Positions 1 through 8,574 are shown, counted from the stretch's first letter. The stretch is DNA of 64,000 nucleotides from Pseudomonas helleri (GCF_001043025.1 NZ_JYLD01000008.1:1-64000), one strand, 5' to 3'. Made by a program: numbers and translations. The notes: generated from the sequence alone by a model not told the origin.

Positions 1-41
1 TCGGTTGGCACGTACTGATTGGTCGTCGTATTCTTTTTCAT
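1..41 (-). CDS. start of a gene cut by the window edge
   Basis: On the minus strand an ATG at 41-39 opens a frame reading MKKNTTTNQYVPT before the window ends. A purine-rich GAGGGCGAG lies just upstream at suitable spacing for a ribosome binding site. It follows the aminotransferase gene (stop at 151) in the same direction, so it is probably the next gene of that operon. Thirteen residues are too few to assign a family. The start codon lies inside one arm of a 13-bp inverted repeat (39-119). Confidence 0.5.
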   Translation of the reverse strand, partial: MKKNTTTNQYVPT

Positions 42-119
42 GGACTCGCCCTCGCTGTCGTTGGCTTCTAATAGAATGCCACCGTGGCGCACAGACGCCT
101 CGGCTTGGGCGAGTCCATG
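39..119 (-). promoter_or_regulatory. 13-bp inverted repeat covering a start codon
   Basis: CATGGACTCGCCC at 39-51 is matched by its exact reverse complement at 107-119, with a 55-base loop. In minus-strand mRNA the downstream arm contains the purine-rich ribosome-binding region and the ATG of the gene beginning at 41. Pairing would hide both. The structure is seen directly; a role in translational control is inference. It could also be a chance or duplicated sequence. Confidence 0.5.
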
Positions 120-150
120 TAATTACAGGTGTATGCGTACGCCCACACGC

Positions 151-1395
151 TTAATCGCTATACGCAGCACTCAATTCAACCGCCGCGTGTTCGAACGCGG
201 TTTTGATTTCTTCGATTACGTGGTCGCTGTGGTCGAAGGAGATATACAACCGGCCATACGGCGACGGCATGATCAGTACGCCCGCTTCGCGCAATGCCAG
301 GTGCAGGGCTTTGGTAAACGACGGGTTGGCGATTTGCGCAGCCTGTTCGTAGGTGCTTGGGACTACGGCGCCCAACCAGATGCAAAAGACGTTGCCGTAG
401 CCGCTGGTGCTCACGGTGATGCCGTGGCTTTTAAAGATGCTTTCAATGGCGCCACGCAAGGCGTCGCCACGGGCGATGAGTTGCGGGTAGTCAACGCTGT
501 CCAGTTGCGCCAGGGTGGTGGTCACGGCCGCGCAGGCCATGGGGTTGCCGCTGAAGGTGCCGCCGCGGATGACCCGGCCTTCTTCAAACCCCGCGAAGAT
601 GTGCGGTTTGGCGACGACCGCCGACACCGGTACGCCGTTGCCAATGGCTTTGCCAACGCTGGCGATGTCCGGGTCCAGGCCTGCTTGCAGGGCCGCGAGG
701 CCCGGGTACAGGCGAAAGCCCATCAACACTTCGTCGCTGATCACCAGTGCGCCGTGCCGGTGGGCCACGTCTTGGACGTGTTTGAGGTAGCCCGGCAAGG
801 CCATGATGCAGCCCGCATTGGCCAGCATCGGCTCCAGAATCACCGCAGCAATGTTGCTGTCTTCGGCAAACAGGCGCTCAACATCGTCAAAGTCGTTGAA
901 GCGCAGCAGGGTGGTGCGCTCTGTAGACGGGCGCTTGCCGTCGCTAAAGCTCGCTTCTTTGGAGGTGACGTTGCCGTAGCTGATGTCATCGAACCAGCCA
1001 TCAAAACCCGCCGCCATTTTGGCGATTCTGCCGCGACCGGTGTAGGCCCGCGCTGCGCGGCAGGCCAGGTGCACCGCTTCGCTGCCCGAGTTGGTGAAGA
1101 TGACTTTGCTCAACTCGCCGGTGTGGTTGGCCAGCGCCGTCGCCGCGCCATGCTCACGCACATGGGCCCAGGACGGCGCCGCGCTGTCGCTCAGTGCCTG
1201 CACGACCGCCGCATTGACGGCGTCATTGGAGTGGCCCAGCAACACCGCCCCGAAGCCCAACGCGGTGTCGATGTATTGGCGGCCCTGGTCATCCCACAGG
1301 TAGGCGCCTTTGCCGTTGCGGATAAACAGTTTTTCACCCTTGAGATCAGGCAGGATGCGGGCTGCGCTGGAAACATCACCCACTAGATTCGGCAT
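151..1395 (-). CDS. class III PLP-dependent aminotransferase (glutamate-1-semialdehyde aminomutase-like)
   Basis: A 414-residue fold-type I PLP enzyme. Visible landmarks are TNSGSEAVHLACRAAR near 101-116 (phosphate-binding region), ISDEV with Asp221 for the pyridine nitrogen, and Lys249 in SVGKAIGNG as the Schiff-base lysine, followed by GGTFSGNPMACAA. It would transfer an amino group from an omega-amino compound to a keto acid in the cytoplasm. The start is set by CAGAGG five bases before the ATG. It is the last complete gene of the ABC operon (permease stop to ATG about 70 bp), so it probably acts on the imported amine. The family includes true aminomutases, but a hemL role is unlikely in this context. 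The exact substrate is not readable. Confidence 0.85.
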   Translation of the reverse strand: MPNLVGDVSSAARILPDLKGEKLFIRNGKGAYLWDDQGRQYIDTALGFGAVLLGHSNDAVNAAVVQALSDSAAPSWAHVREHGAATALANHTGELSKVIFTNSGSEAVHLACRAARAYTGRGRIAKMAAGFDGWFDDISYGNVTSKEASFSDGKRPSTERTTLLRFNDFDDVERLFAEDSNIAAVILEPMLANAGCIMALPGYLKHVQDVAHRHGALVISDEVLMGFRLYPGLAALQAGLDPDIASVGKAIGNGVPVSAVVAKPHIFAGFEEGRVIRGGTFSGNPMACAAVTTTLAQLDSVDYPQLIARGDALRGAIESIFKSHGITVSTSGYGNVFCIWLGAVVPSTYEQAAQIANPSFTKALHLALREAGVLIMPSPYGRLYISFDHSDHVIEEIKTAFEHAAVELSAAYSD

Positions 1396-1465
1396 AAAAA
1401 CCTCTGAATTTGGACAAGCGTTACCCGTCCCGGGCTGTTGGGCCCGGGAAGGTGTATGGCATGGG

Positions 1466-2287
1466 TTATTGTTGTTTGATTTTTAGTTTTTCGTTGCGTC
1501 GTCGCAGGACTTCGAGGGTCAGCAGCATCAATACCGACAAAATGACCATGATGGTGGCGACTGCGGCAATGTTGGGGCTGATGTTTTCTCGAATGCCCGA
1601 AAACATCTGCAAGGGCAAGGTGCGCTGTGCCGGGCTGGACAAAAACAGCGTGACCACGACTTCATCAAACGAGGTGGCAAACGCAAACAGCCCGCCCGAG
1701 ATCACGCCGGGGGCAATCAGCGGCAGGATCACTTTGAAAAATACCGTCAGCGGCGGCGCACCGAGGCTGGCGGCGGCCCGGCTGAGGTTGTTGTCAAAAC
1801 CCTGCAACGTCGCGTTGACGGTGATGACCACAAACGGTACGCCGAGCATGGCATGGGCCAGCACCAGACCGGTGTAGCTGTTGAGCAATTGCAGCTTGGC
1901 AAAGAAGAAATACAGGCCGACCGCAACGATCACCAGCGGCACGATCATGGGCGAAATCAGAAACGCCATGATCACGCCCTTAAAGCGGAAGTTGCCCCGG
2001 CACAGCCCCACGGACGCCAGGGTGCCGAAGATCATGGCCAGTGCCGTGGCGGCGGGGGCGATGATAAAGCTGTTTTTAAAGGCTTGACGCCACTCCTGGG
2101 ACGACATCAGTTCTTCGTACCAGCGCAACGAAAACCCGTCCATGGGGTAGGTCAGGAACGATGACGAGTTGAACGACAGCGGAATGATCACCAGCACCGG
2201 GATAATCAAAAACAGCAGCACCAACAGGCAGACCGTCACCAGACCGAAGCGGGCCAGTTTTTCGGCTTTGGACGCATAAGGCGCCAT
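1466..2287 (-). CDS. ABC transporter permease, PotC type
   Basis: A 273-residue inner-membrane permease with an N-terminal membrane segment at about 14-38 and several further hydrophobic stretches. The cytoplasmic coupling (EAA-type) loop is seen near 168-195 (SRAAASLGAPPLTVFFKVI). It pairs with the preceding permease to form the channel of a polyamine-type importer. The ATG has GAGG seven bases upstream and lies two bases after the stop of the upstream permease, which indicates translational coupling. The family handles putrescine, spermidine and related amines. Ligand specificity resides in the binding protein and is not known here. Confidence 0.9.
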   Translation of the reverse strand: MAPYASKAEKLARFGLVTVCLLVLLFLIIPVLVIIPLSFNSSSFLTYPMDGFSLRWYEELMSSQEWRQAFKNSFIIAPAATALAMIFGTLASVGLCRGNFRFKGVIMAFLISPMIVPLVIVAVGLYFFFAKLQLLNSYTGLVLAHAMLGVPFVVITVNATLQGFDNNLSRAAASLGAPPLTVFFKVILPLIAPGVISGGLFAFATSFDEVVVTLFLSSPAQRTLPLQMFSGIRENISPNIAAVATIMVILSVLMLLTLEVLRRRNEKLKIKQQ

Positions 2288-2289
2288 GG

Positions 2290-3555
2290 TTATGACCTCG
2301 CCTGGTTAGGGTGGGTAAGTTTGCCGTACACCCCATACAACAACAGGGTGGCAAGCAGCAGCAGGCTGCCGAGTGCAGACGCCATGCCCCAGTTAACGGT
2401 TTTATTGGTGTAGAACGCGACGAAGTAGCTGACCATCTGGTCCGCAGCACCGCCCACCAGGGCCGGGGTCACGTAGTAGCCAATGGCAAGAATGAAGGTC
2501 AGCAAGGCGCCGGCAGCCAGGCCCGCGAAGGTCTGCGGCACGTACACCCGCCAGAACGCAACAAACGGGTGAGCGCCCAGCGAAATCGCCGCCCGCACGT
2601 AGTTGCCGGGGATGTTTTTCATCACGCTGTACAGCGGCAAGATCATGAACGGCAGCAGCACATGGGTCATCGCGATGATCACCCCGGTGCGGTTGAACAC
2701 CAGTTGCACCGGCGCGTCGATAAGGCCCAGAAACATCAACGAACGGTTGATCAAACCATCGGACTGCAACAGCACCACCCAGGCGGCGGTACGCACGATC
2801 AGCGAGGTCCAGAACGGCAGCAGCACGCAGATCATCAGCAGGTTGCTTTTGCCCTCGGGCAAGGTGGCCAGCCAGTACGCCACCGGGAACCCCAGCAGCA
2901 GGCATAGCAGGGTGACCACGGCGCCGATGGCGAAGGTGCGGGCAAAAATGTCTACGTAGATCGACTGGTTAGGGTCGGCTTTGACGATGTTGCCGGTGGC
3001 GGAGTCGATACGGTGGTCGAGGGCGGCCAGCAAGAAGTAAGGCGTCAGTGGTGCCGATGCCTGCTTCAGGGCCTTCCAGTAATTAAGCTCGCCCCACGAA
3101 CTGTCGATGGCAATCAGCGCGTCGCGTTTGGACGCCACGTCGCTGGCCGGCAGGTTGCGCAGGGTTTTGCTGATGAGGGTCCGGTAAGCCGGGATTTCAT
3201 AGCTCAAGCGCTTGGCCAATGCGCCGATCTGGCCGTTCTCTTTGGCGTTGGCCAAGTCGATGACCAGCGCTTCGAAGGTGTGTTCGTTGGGCAACGATTT
3301 GCCTTTCCACAGGGCCAGGGCCTCAACGGTGGCCGGCAGCGCGGTGTTTACATCGGGGTTATCGACGCTGCGCGAGAGCAGGGTGCCGATGGGGAAAGCA
3401 AAGCACACCAGCACAAACAGAAACAGCGGTGCGATCAGCAGCAGGGATTTGAACTTGTAAGAACGTTCGGACTTTCTGAGCTTGGCCCTGAGAGTGGGCG
3501 TCTGCTCCTGGGTCTGGCCGGATTGATTGACGGCGGACTGACTCATGATCGACAT
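2290..3555 (-). CDS. ABC transporter permease, PotB type with large periplasmic insert
   Basis: A 421-residue permease, longer than the usual ~280-300 residues. After the first membrane segment (about 37-58) comes a polar insert of roughly 130 residues (about 65-200) before the conserved permease core. The core ends with the coupling loop around RAAISLGAHPFVAFWRVYVP. Such inserts are known in a subset of polyamine-like permeases and would lie in the periplasm, where they could contact the binding protein. The first ATG (3555) is one base after the ATPase stop. An in-frame ATG at 3546 has slightly better spacing from GAG and may be the real start. Confidence 0.88.
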   Translation of the reverse strand: MSIMSQSAVNQSGQTQEQTPTLRAKLRKSERSYKFKSLLLIAPLFLFVLVCFAFPIGTLLSRSVDNPDVNTALPATVEALALWKGKSLPNEHTFEALVIDLANAKENGQIGALAKRLSYEIPAYRTLISKTLRNLPASDVASKRDALIAIDSSWGELNYWKALKQASAPLTPYFLLAALDHRIDSATGNIVKADPNQSIYVDIFARTFAIGAVVTLLCLLLGFPVAYWLATLPEGKSNLLMICVLLPFWTSLIVRTAAWVVLLQSDGLINRSLMFLGLIDAPVQLVFNRTGVIIAMTHVLLPFMILPLYSVMKNIPGNYVRAAISLGAHPFVAFWRVYVPQTFAGLAAGALLTFILAIGYYVTPALVGGAADQMVSYFVAFYTNKTVNWGMASALGSLLLLATLLLYGVYGKLTHPNQARS

Positions 3556-3556
3556 C

Positions 3557-4636
3557 TCAGTGCTTGGTCACGTCCAGAGCGCGGATGTGCTCTGGTGACC
3601 AGGAAAGTGAAATCGAACTGCCAACCGTCCAGCTGTTGTTCATGTGCGAGGCCGGCAGCTTGACCATGAAGTTCGGCTGCCCGGCAATTTCGGTGATCAT
3701 GCGCACGTGGTCGCCCAGGTAGATGTATTCCTGAATGCGCGCGGTCAGCGGCGTGCTGCCTGCCGGGCCGACCACCACCCGCTCGGGGCGGATGCACAGG
3801 GCCACCTGGTCGCCCGGCTGGCACTCGGCCACCGGCACGGCGCGGATCAGGCTGCCGTCATCCAGGCGCGCCACGGCATAGTGCTCGTCGCAATACATAA
3901 AGGTGCCGAGCAGGGTGTTGTTCTCGCCGATAAATTGCGCCACGAAGCTTTTGTTCGGGGCCTCGTAAATGGCGGTCGGGGTGTCGATCTGCTGGATCAC
4001 GCCGTCGTTGAACACCGCCACGCGGTCGGACATGGTCAGGGCTTCGCTTTGGTCGTGGGTCACGTACACCACGGTCAGGCCCAGTTGCTGGTGCAGGTGC
4101 TTGATTTCCAGTTGCATGTGTTCGCGCAATTGCTTGTCGAGCGCGCCCAGCGGTTCGTCCATCAGTACCAGCTTGGGGTCAAATACGAGCGCACGGGCCA
4201 GGGCGACACGTTGCTGCTGGCCACCCGACAGTTGCGCGGGGTAGCGTTTTGCGAAATCGGTGAGTTTCACCATGTCCAGAGCACGGCTGACTTTGTGCTT
4301 TTTGTCGACGCTGTTCATTTTGCGGACAGAAAGCGGAAAGGCCAAGTTTTGCTCAATGGTCATGTGCGGGAAGAGCGCGTAGTTCTGGAACACCATGCCG
4401 ATGTTGCGCTTGTGCGGCGCAAGGTTGTGCAGCGGCTTGTCGTTCAGGTAAATCTCGCCATGGGTCGGCGTTTCGAAGCCGGCCAGCATCATCAGGCTGG
4501 TGGTTTTGCCCGACCCGGACGGGCCCAGCAGGGTGACAAATTCGCCTTCTTTGATATCGAGGTTCAAATCCTTGACCACGGGGCGTATGCCGTCGTAAGT
4601 CTTCTGAATATTTTTAAAACTGACCAAGTGTTTCAC
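3557..4636 (-). CDS. ABC transporter ATP-binding protein, PotA type
   Basis: A 359-residue cytoplasmic ATPase with Walker A GPSGSGKT at 38-45, Q-loop MVFQNYALFPHM, signature LSGGQQQR, Walker B LVLMDEP and the H-loop THDQSEAL. A C-terminal TOBE-like domain follows, as in the spermidine/iron importer ATPases. I place the start at GTG 4636, preceded by GAGGAT eight bases upstream. A longer frame from 4741 would add 35 residues without family resemblance and would run into the stem-loop at 4734-4759. It powers the two permeases encoded just downstream. Confidence 0.9.
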   Translation of the reverse strand: MKHLVSFKNIQKTYDGIRPVVKDLNLDIKEGEFVTLLGPSGSGKTTSLMMLAGFETPTHGEIYLNDKPLHNLAPHKRNIGMVFQNYALFPHMTIEQNLAFPLSVRKMNSVDKKHKVSRALDMVKLTDFAKRYPAQLSGGQQQRVALARALVFDPKLVLMDEPLGALDKQLREHMQLEIKHLHQQLGLTVVYVTHDQSEALTMSDRVAVFNDGVIQQIDTPTAIYEAPNKSFVAQFIGENNTLLGTFMYCDEHYAVARLDDGSLIRAVPVAECQPGDQVALCIRPERVVVGPAGSTPLTARIQEYIYLGDHVRMITEIAGQPNFMVKLPASHMNNSWTVGSSISLSWSPEHIRALDVTKH

Positions 4637-4733
4637 GTAACCATCCTCACTTGAGAGCAGGCGCACAGCATCTTCGCCAGTGCATGCTCGCTCATTATTC
4701 TGAGAGGCACCGGCGCGCAGATAACGTCGTGGA

Positions 4734-4759
4734 CCTGCCACCGGGGAACCGGTGGCAGG
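4734..4759. terminator. intra-operon stem-loop between binding protein and ATPase
   Basis: CCTGCCACCGG at 4734-4744 is followed by a 4-base loop and its exact reverse complement at 4749-4759, an 11-bp stem. There is no T-run on the minus strand, so full termination is unlikely. Its place between the binding-protein stop and the ATPase start fits 3'-end protection or partial attenuation, which commonly gives excess binding protein over membrane components. Confidence 0.6.
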
Positions 4760-4778
4760 GTGACCAAGAGGCGGGGGT

Positions 4779-5831
4779 TTACTTCTGGGCGACCCAGGCG
4801 TTGAAGCGCTCGGTCAGCGGTTCGATGTTCTCAACCCAGAACTCGACATCGATAGGGATCGACTGCGCAAGGTTTTCCGGGGTGGTTGGCAGGGTGTGCT
4901 TCAAGTCTGCCGGAACAAATTCGTTGGCGTTCTTGTTGGTCAGGCCGTAGGCGATGTACTTGGGCAGCTTGGCCTGTGCTTCTGGCTTGCTCGCGAAGGC
5001 GATGAAGTCCATGGCTTGGTCTTTGTTCTCGCTGCCTTTGAGCACGGCCCAGGAGTCGATGGCCGATACGCTGCCATTCCACAGGAACTTGAAGTTTTTG
5101 CCTTCGTTGGTGTTAAAACCGGTGATGCGGCCGTTGTACGACGAGCTCATCACGATGTCACCGGCAGACAGCATTTGCAGCGGTTGTGCTGCGGCTTCCC
5201 ACCACACGATGTCCGACTTGATGGTGCCCAGTTTGTTGAAGGCACGATCGACGCCTTCCGGGGTGCGCAACACTTTGTACACGTCGGCAGGTTTGACCCC
5301 GTCAGCAATCAGCGCGAACTCAAGTGCGTATTTAGGGCCTTTGCGCAGGCCGCGTTTGCCCGGGATTTTTTCCAGGTCAAAGAAGTCGGCCCACGAGGTC
5401 GGTTCGGTCTTGAGCTTGTCACCGTCCCACGACAGGCCGGTGTTCCAGACGATGTTGCCGACACCGCAATCGCTCACGGCTTCCGGAATAAAGTCAGCTT
5501 TGTTGCCGATTTTGGCCCATTCAATTTTTTCATAGAGCCCTGAGTCGCAGCCCAGCACAAGGTCTTCACCTTCTACTTCAACCACGTCCCAGTTAGGCTT
5601 GCCGGCTTTGACTTTGGCGTCGAGCACGCCCACTCCGCCATCCCAGCTTTGGTCGAGTACTTTTTTGCCGGTTTGTTTGGCGAAAGGTGCAAAAAACAGC
5701 TCGCGCTGTGCGTCCTGAAAGTTGCCTCCCCAGGAGACAATCGTTAGATCACGGGCAGTGGCAACTTGGGAAGCTGCTAAGCCAATGAGGGCAAGTCCAT
5801 ATGCTGCAACAGCGTGGCGTGATTTATGCAT
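4779..5831 (-). CDS. periplasmic substrate-binding protein of polyamine-type ABC importer
   Basis: A 350-residue PotD/PotF-like protein. Residues 1-26 form a signal peptide (MHKSRHAVAAYGLALIGLAA, cleavage near ATA-RD). The mature part opens with LTIVSWGGNFQDAQRE, the usual first strand of this family, and contains VWWEAAAQPLQMLSAGDIVM and AIDSWAVLKGSENK. The ATG has GAGG eight bases upstream. It is the first gene of the operon and lies 29 bp from a 24-bp palindrome. Homologues bind putrescine, spermidine, GABA-like or other cationic small molecules. The ligand here is unknown, but the linked aminotransferase suggests an amine. Confidence 0.9.
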   Translation of the reverse strand: MHKSRHAVAAYGLALIGLAASQVATARDLTIVSWGGNFQDAQRELFFAPFAKQTGKKVLDQSWDGGVGVLDAKVKAGKPNWDVVEVEGEDLVLGCDSGLYEKIEWAKIGNKADFIPEAVSDCGVGNIVWNTGLSWDGDKLKTEPTSWADFFDLEKIPGKRGLRKGPKYALEFALIADGVKPADVYKVLRTPEGVDRAFNKLGTIKSDIVWWEAAAQPLQMLSAGDIVMSSSYNGRITGFNTNEGKNFKFLWNGSVSAIDSWAVLKGSENKDQAMDFIAFASKPEAQAKLPKYIAYGLTNKNANEFVPADLKHTLPTTPENLAQSIPIDVEFWVENIEPLTERFNAWVAQK

Positions 5832-5859
5832 TATTAGCCTCTACGCAGATGTTGTGTTT

Positions 5860-5883
5860 CAGTGGTAAAAATTTTTACCACTG
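5860..5883. promoter_or_regulatory. 24-bp perfect palindrome, candidate operator
   Basis: CAGTGGTAAAAA at 5860-5871 is followed immediately by its exact reverse complement at 5872-5883. It lies 29 bp upstream of the binding-protein ATG in the 384-bp divergent region 5832-6215, so it should overlap the leader or promoter of the importer operon. The divergent neighbour encodes an XRE-cupin regulator, the natural candidate to bind it. The rest of this intergenic stretch is AT-rich (T-run at about 6010-6017), and no gene was seen in it. Confidence 0.7.
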
Positions 5884-6215
5884 GTGATGTCTCCAGGCAA
5901 GCTTTATTTTCGCTGACGGTTTAAACCCTGAATCGCCCGATAAACGGTAAGCGATTGTTTTCTCACGTCTAAAATTTAAAAAAGACTGACAAACCCAACT
6001 GTCGGTGTTTTTTTTAGCTAGAGTAATAAACGTTTTCTTCAGGGGTGAGCCTGTTTGAAACCGTGCTACTTTGCTGCGCCTGGAGTGTGCAACAGGATAC
6101 GGGATTACCCGACCTGGTGCGTTTAAGTTGCCTTTACCGTGTAAGAAAATTCGGCAGTTCAAGGTCCACATTAAACTTTGGCCCGCTCGGGTGCCGTTTA
6201 GCTAAGGAATTCACC

Positions 6216-6851
6216 GTGACAGAAACATCGGCGACAGGCCGAAGCCCGCATATCCGGGAAGAGCTCCCTGAAAGCCCGCCAGAGGTTTTGGAGACCGCCA
6301 CCGTAGGCGCAAGGCTCAAGGCATTACGACAAAGTCGAGGTCTCTCGATCAGGGGGCTGGCAGAGCTGGCCGGTGTGCCGCATGCCACGCTTTCGATTAT
6401 CGAGCGGGATAAATCCAGCCCGTCTGTGAGCATCCTCAAGCGTTTGCTGCGGCCCTTGAACGTCACCCTCAGCGTGTTTTTTTCCGACTCGGCGGTGGTT
6501 GACCGCGCCGTGTTTTACAAAGCCAATGAGCTGGTCGAACTCGCTGATGGCAAGAAGCTATCATACAGGCAAGTGGGAGCGAATCTCGAAAATAGTTCGA
6601 TGATGATCCTCCATGAACGTTACGAACCGGGTGCAGACACCGGTGAAGAAGGCGAAGAGCTGTATTCCCACGACGCCGAAGAGGGCGGCATCGTCATTGA
6701 AGGGCGTTTGGAAATGACCGTGGGTGATGAGATCCGCGTGTTGTCGCCGGGGGATGCCTACTACTTTGACAGCCGTTTGCCGCACCGCATGCGCAACCCG
6801 TTTGATGAAGTGTGCATTGTTGTCAGCGCCGTCTCACCGCCGACCTTCTAA
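6216..6851 (+). CDS. XRE-family regulator with C-terminal cupin domain (PuuR-like)
   Basis: A 211-residue DNA-binding regulator. An HTH_3 domain covers about 27-85 (GARLKALRQSRGLSIRGLAELAG...ATLSIIERDKSSPS). A cupin_2 domain covers about 128-205 with HDAEEGGIVIEGRLEMTV and SPGDAYYFDSRLPHRM. The family senses small molecules with the cupin and usually represses amine or amino-acid catabolic genes; PuuR controls putrescine use. The start is GTG 6216, preceded by AAGGA. The frame stays open upstream to 6045, but that extension does not resemble the family. It is divergent from the importer operon and is probably its regulator, acting at the palindrome 5860-5883. Confidence 0.85.
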   Translation: MTETSATGRSPHIREELPESPPEVLETATVGARLKALRQSRGLSIRGLAELAGVPHATLSIIERDKSSPSVSILKRLLRPLNVTLSVFFSDSAVVDRAVFYKANELVELADGKKLSYRQVGANLENSSMMILHERYEPGADTGEEGEELYSHDAEEGGIVIEGRLEMTVGDEIRVLSPGDAYYFDSRLPHRMRNPFDEVCIVVSAVSPPTF

Positions 6852-6861
6852 TCTCTAAACA

Positions 6862-6888
6862 GGGGCAGCTGTCGTGGCTGCCCCTTTT
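6862..6888. terminator. rho-independent terminator
   Basis: GGGGCAGC (6862-6869), a 7-base loop and GCTGCCCC (6877-6884) form an 8-bp stem followed by TTTT. It ends the XRE-cupin gene. It also lies between two convergent genes, so it may act for the HpxW-like gene in the other direction. Confidence 0.8.
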
Positions 6889-6901
6889 GCGTGGTGGCGT
6901 G

Positions 6902-8503
6902 CTAAAAAGCCGCTACTGCGCCGTCAGACCTTGGGTCTGCTCCGCCTTCAACGCTACCATCGGTGGACCTGAACGCGCACCCGGCATGCCCGCAGGTTTC
7001 ATCGAAGTCTTCGAGCAGTTCGATCTCGTGGCCCATTTCGCGCAAGCGTTGCACCGTGTCCGCAGCGAAACGGTTTTCCAGCTTTAACGTGTCGGATGAC
7101 TGCCCCCAGGTTCGCCCCAGCAACCAGCGCGGCGCACTGACTGCCGCCTGGGGGTTGAGCCCATGCACCACGGCGCGGGTAAACACGGCGCACTGGTTTT
7201 GCGGTTGGCCGTCACCGCCCATGCTGCCGTACACCATCACCCGGCCATCGTTAAGGTGAGCCAAGGCCGGGTTGAGGGTATGAAAGGGCTTCTTGCCCGG
7301 TTTCAGGCAATTGATGTGAGCCGGATCAAGAGAGAACGACGCCCCACGGTTTTGCCAATTGACGCCGCTGTCCGCCAAGACAATTCCCGAACCGAACTCG
7401 TGATAAATGCTCTGGATCATGGAGACGGCGTTGCCGTACTGATCAATCACGCCCATCCACACGGTGTCGGCGGGGCCCTTGCCAGCGCCCCATGCCGCCG
7501 CCTGATGCGGGTTGATGCGCCAGGCCAGATCATCCAAAACAGGGCGCTGTAAAAAGCTCGCAGGGTCGACCTGCATGTGCAAGGGGTCGGTGATGTGTGC
7601 GTCACGCACCTTGAACGCCTGTTTGGTCGCCTCGACAGCGGCATGCACGTAGTCAGGCCCGAACGGGTCAGACGTGCTACCAGTGACGCGGTCCATCAGC
7701 CCGAGAATCAATAGAGACACCAGCCCTTGGGTGGGCGGCGGCATGTTGTAGACCCGCCCCAGGCTGTGCTCCAGCATCAGCGGACGGCACTCGATGGCTT
7801 GATGTTGCTGGAAGTCGGCCAGGCGCAGCGGACTGCCTGCGGCCTGAAGCGCGGCCGACATCTGCTGCGCCAGGTCGCCACGGTAAAAGTCGGCCAGCCC
7901 GGCGTGTGCCAGTTGATCGAAGGTCGCCGCCAGGCTCGGTTGCCGGAACAGGCTGCCGACCTCGGGCACTTGACCTGCGTGTAGAAAAGTCTCGGCAAAC
8001 CCCGATACATCGCGCAGCTCGCCCGCCTTGGCGAGGGTGCTGCGGTGCTGACTGGCGGTCACCGGGACGCCATGGCGGGCGTAGAAAATCGCATCTTCCA
8101 GCAGGCGCGGCAGGGGGATGTGTGCGCCCACCTCGCGTGCGGCCACCTCCAGGCTGCGTTCCCACGCGCTGACCGTGCCGGCCATGGTCAGCGCCGCATC
8201 CGGCCCGCGAAACGGGATGGCCGAACGGCCCTGATAATGGTTGGCGCTGATCCCTGCTGCGGCCTTGCCACAGCCTTCCACGCCGATGAGGGTGGGGCCG
8301 GTCGGCGTGGCCAGGGACATCAGCCAGAAGCTGTCGCCACCGATCCCGTTCATATGCGGGTAAGCCACGGCAATGGTGGCCGCCGCAGCGACCATGGCTT
8401 CGACGGCATTGCCGCCTTCGCGCAAAATAGCCAGGGCCGATTGTGAAGCCAGGGCGTGGGGCGCCACCGCGATACCGCGCCGGCCACGGACGGAATTAAG
8501 CAT
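6902..8503 (-). CDS. gamma-glutamyltransferase-fold amidohydrolase, HpxW (oxamate amidohydrolase)-like
   Basis: A 533-residue Ntn-hydrolase precursor without a clear signal peptide. The self-cleavage and catalytic Thr347 is seen in ADTVWMGVIDQYGN. The large subunit carries MNGIGGDSFW and YNMPPPTQGL, and the small subunit carries FGSGIVL, NRGASFSL, KPFHTLNPAL and GSMGGDGQPQ. These features match the HpxW branch, which releases ammonia from oxamate in the oxalurate route, better than classical periplasmic Ggt with its signal peptide. The start at 8503 follows GGAG; an upstream in-frame codon at 8521 lacks a binding site. An HpxZ-like protein is encoded nearby (10871-11278), which supports this reading. 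The substrate is inferred, not proved. Confidence 0.75.
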   Translation of the reverse strand: MLNSVRGRRGIAVAPHALASQSALAILREGGNAVEAMVAAAATIAVAYPHMNGIGGDSFWLMSLATPTGPTLIGVEGCGKAAAGISANHYQGRSAIPFRGPDAALTMAGTVSAWERSLEVAAREVGAHIPLPRLLEDAIFYARHGVPVTASQHRSTLAKAGELRDVSGFAETFLHAGQVPEVGSLFRQPSLAATFDQLAHAGLADFYRGDLAQQMSAALQAAGSPLRLADFQQHQAIECRPLMLEHSLGRVYNMPPPTQGLVSLLILGLMDRVTGSTSDPFGPDYVHAAVEATKQAFKVRDAHITDPLHMQVDPASFLQRPVLDDLAWRINPHQAAAWGAGKGPADTVWMGVIDQYGNAVSMIQSIYHEFGSGIVLADSGVNWQNRGASFSLDPAHINCLKPGKKPFHTLNPALAHLNDGRVMVYGSMGGDGQPQNQCAVFTRAVVHGLNPQAAVSAPRWLLGRTWGQSSDTLKLENRFAADTVQRLREMGHEIELLEDFDETCGHAGCAFRSTDGSVEGGADPRSDGAVAAF

Positions 8504-8534
8504 CGTGTTTCTCCAGTACAAAACCCGTGCAAAC

Positions 8535-8563
8535 CGCGCCCGGCCGTTACTGCCGGGCGCGGC
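8535..8563. terminator. strong stem-loop after the porin gene
   Basis: CCGCGCCCGGC (8535-8545) and its exact reverse complement (8553-8563) form an 11-bp stem with a 7-base loop. On the minus strand it is followed by only a short T-rich stretch, so it is a weak terminator or mRNA-stabilising hairpin between the porin and the HpxW-like gene. Confidence 0.6.
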
Positions 8564-8574
8564 GTCAGGCGGCC

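Noticed and set aside
151..1395. hemL (glutamate-1-semialdehyde aminomutase for haem synthesis)
   Set aside because: Resemblance is to the wider class III family; location at the end of an amine-type ABC operon argues against a housekeeping haem role.
6902..8503. Classical periplasmic gamma-glutamyltranspeptidase
   Set aside because: No signal peptide, and motifs such as YNMPPPTQGL with an HpxZ-like gene nearby fit the HpxW branch better.
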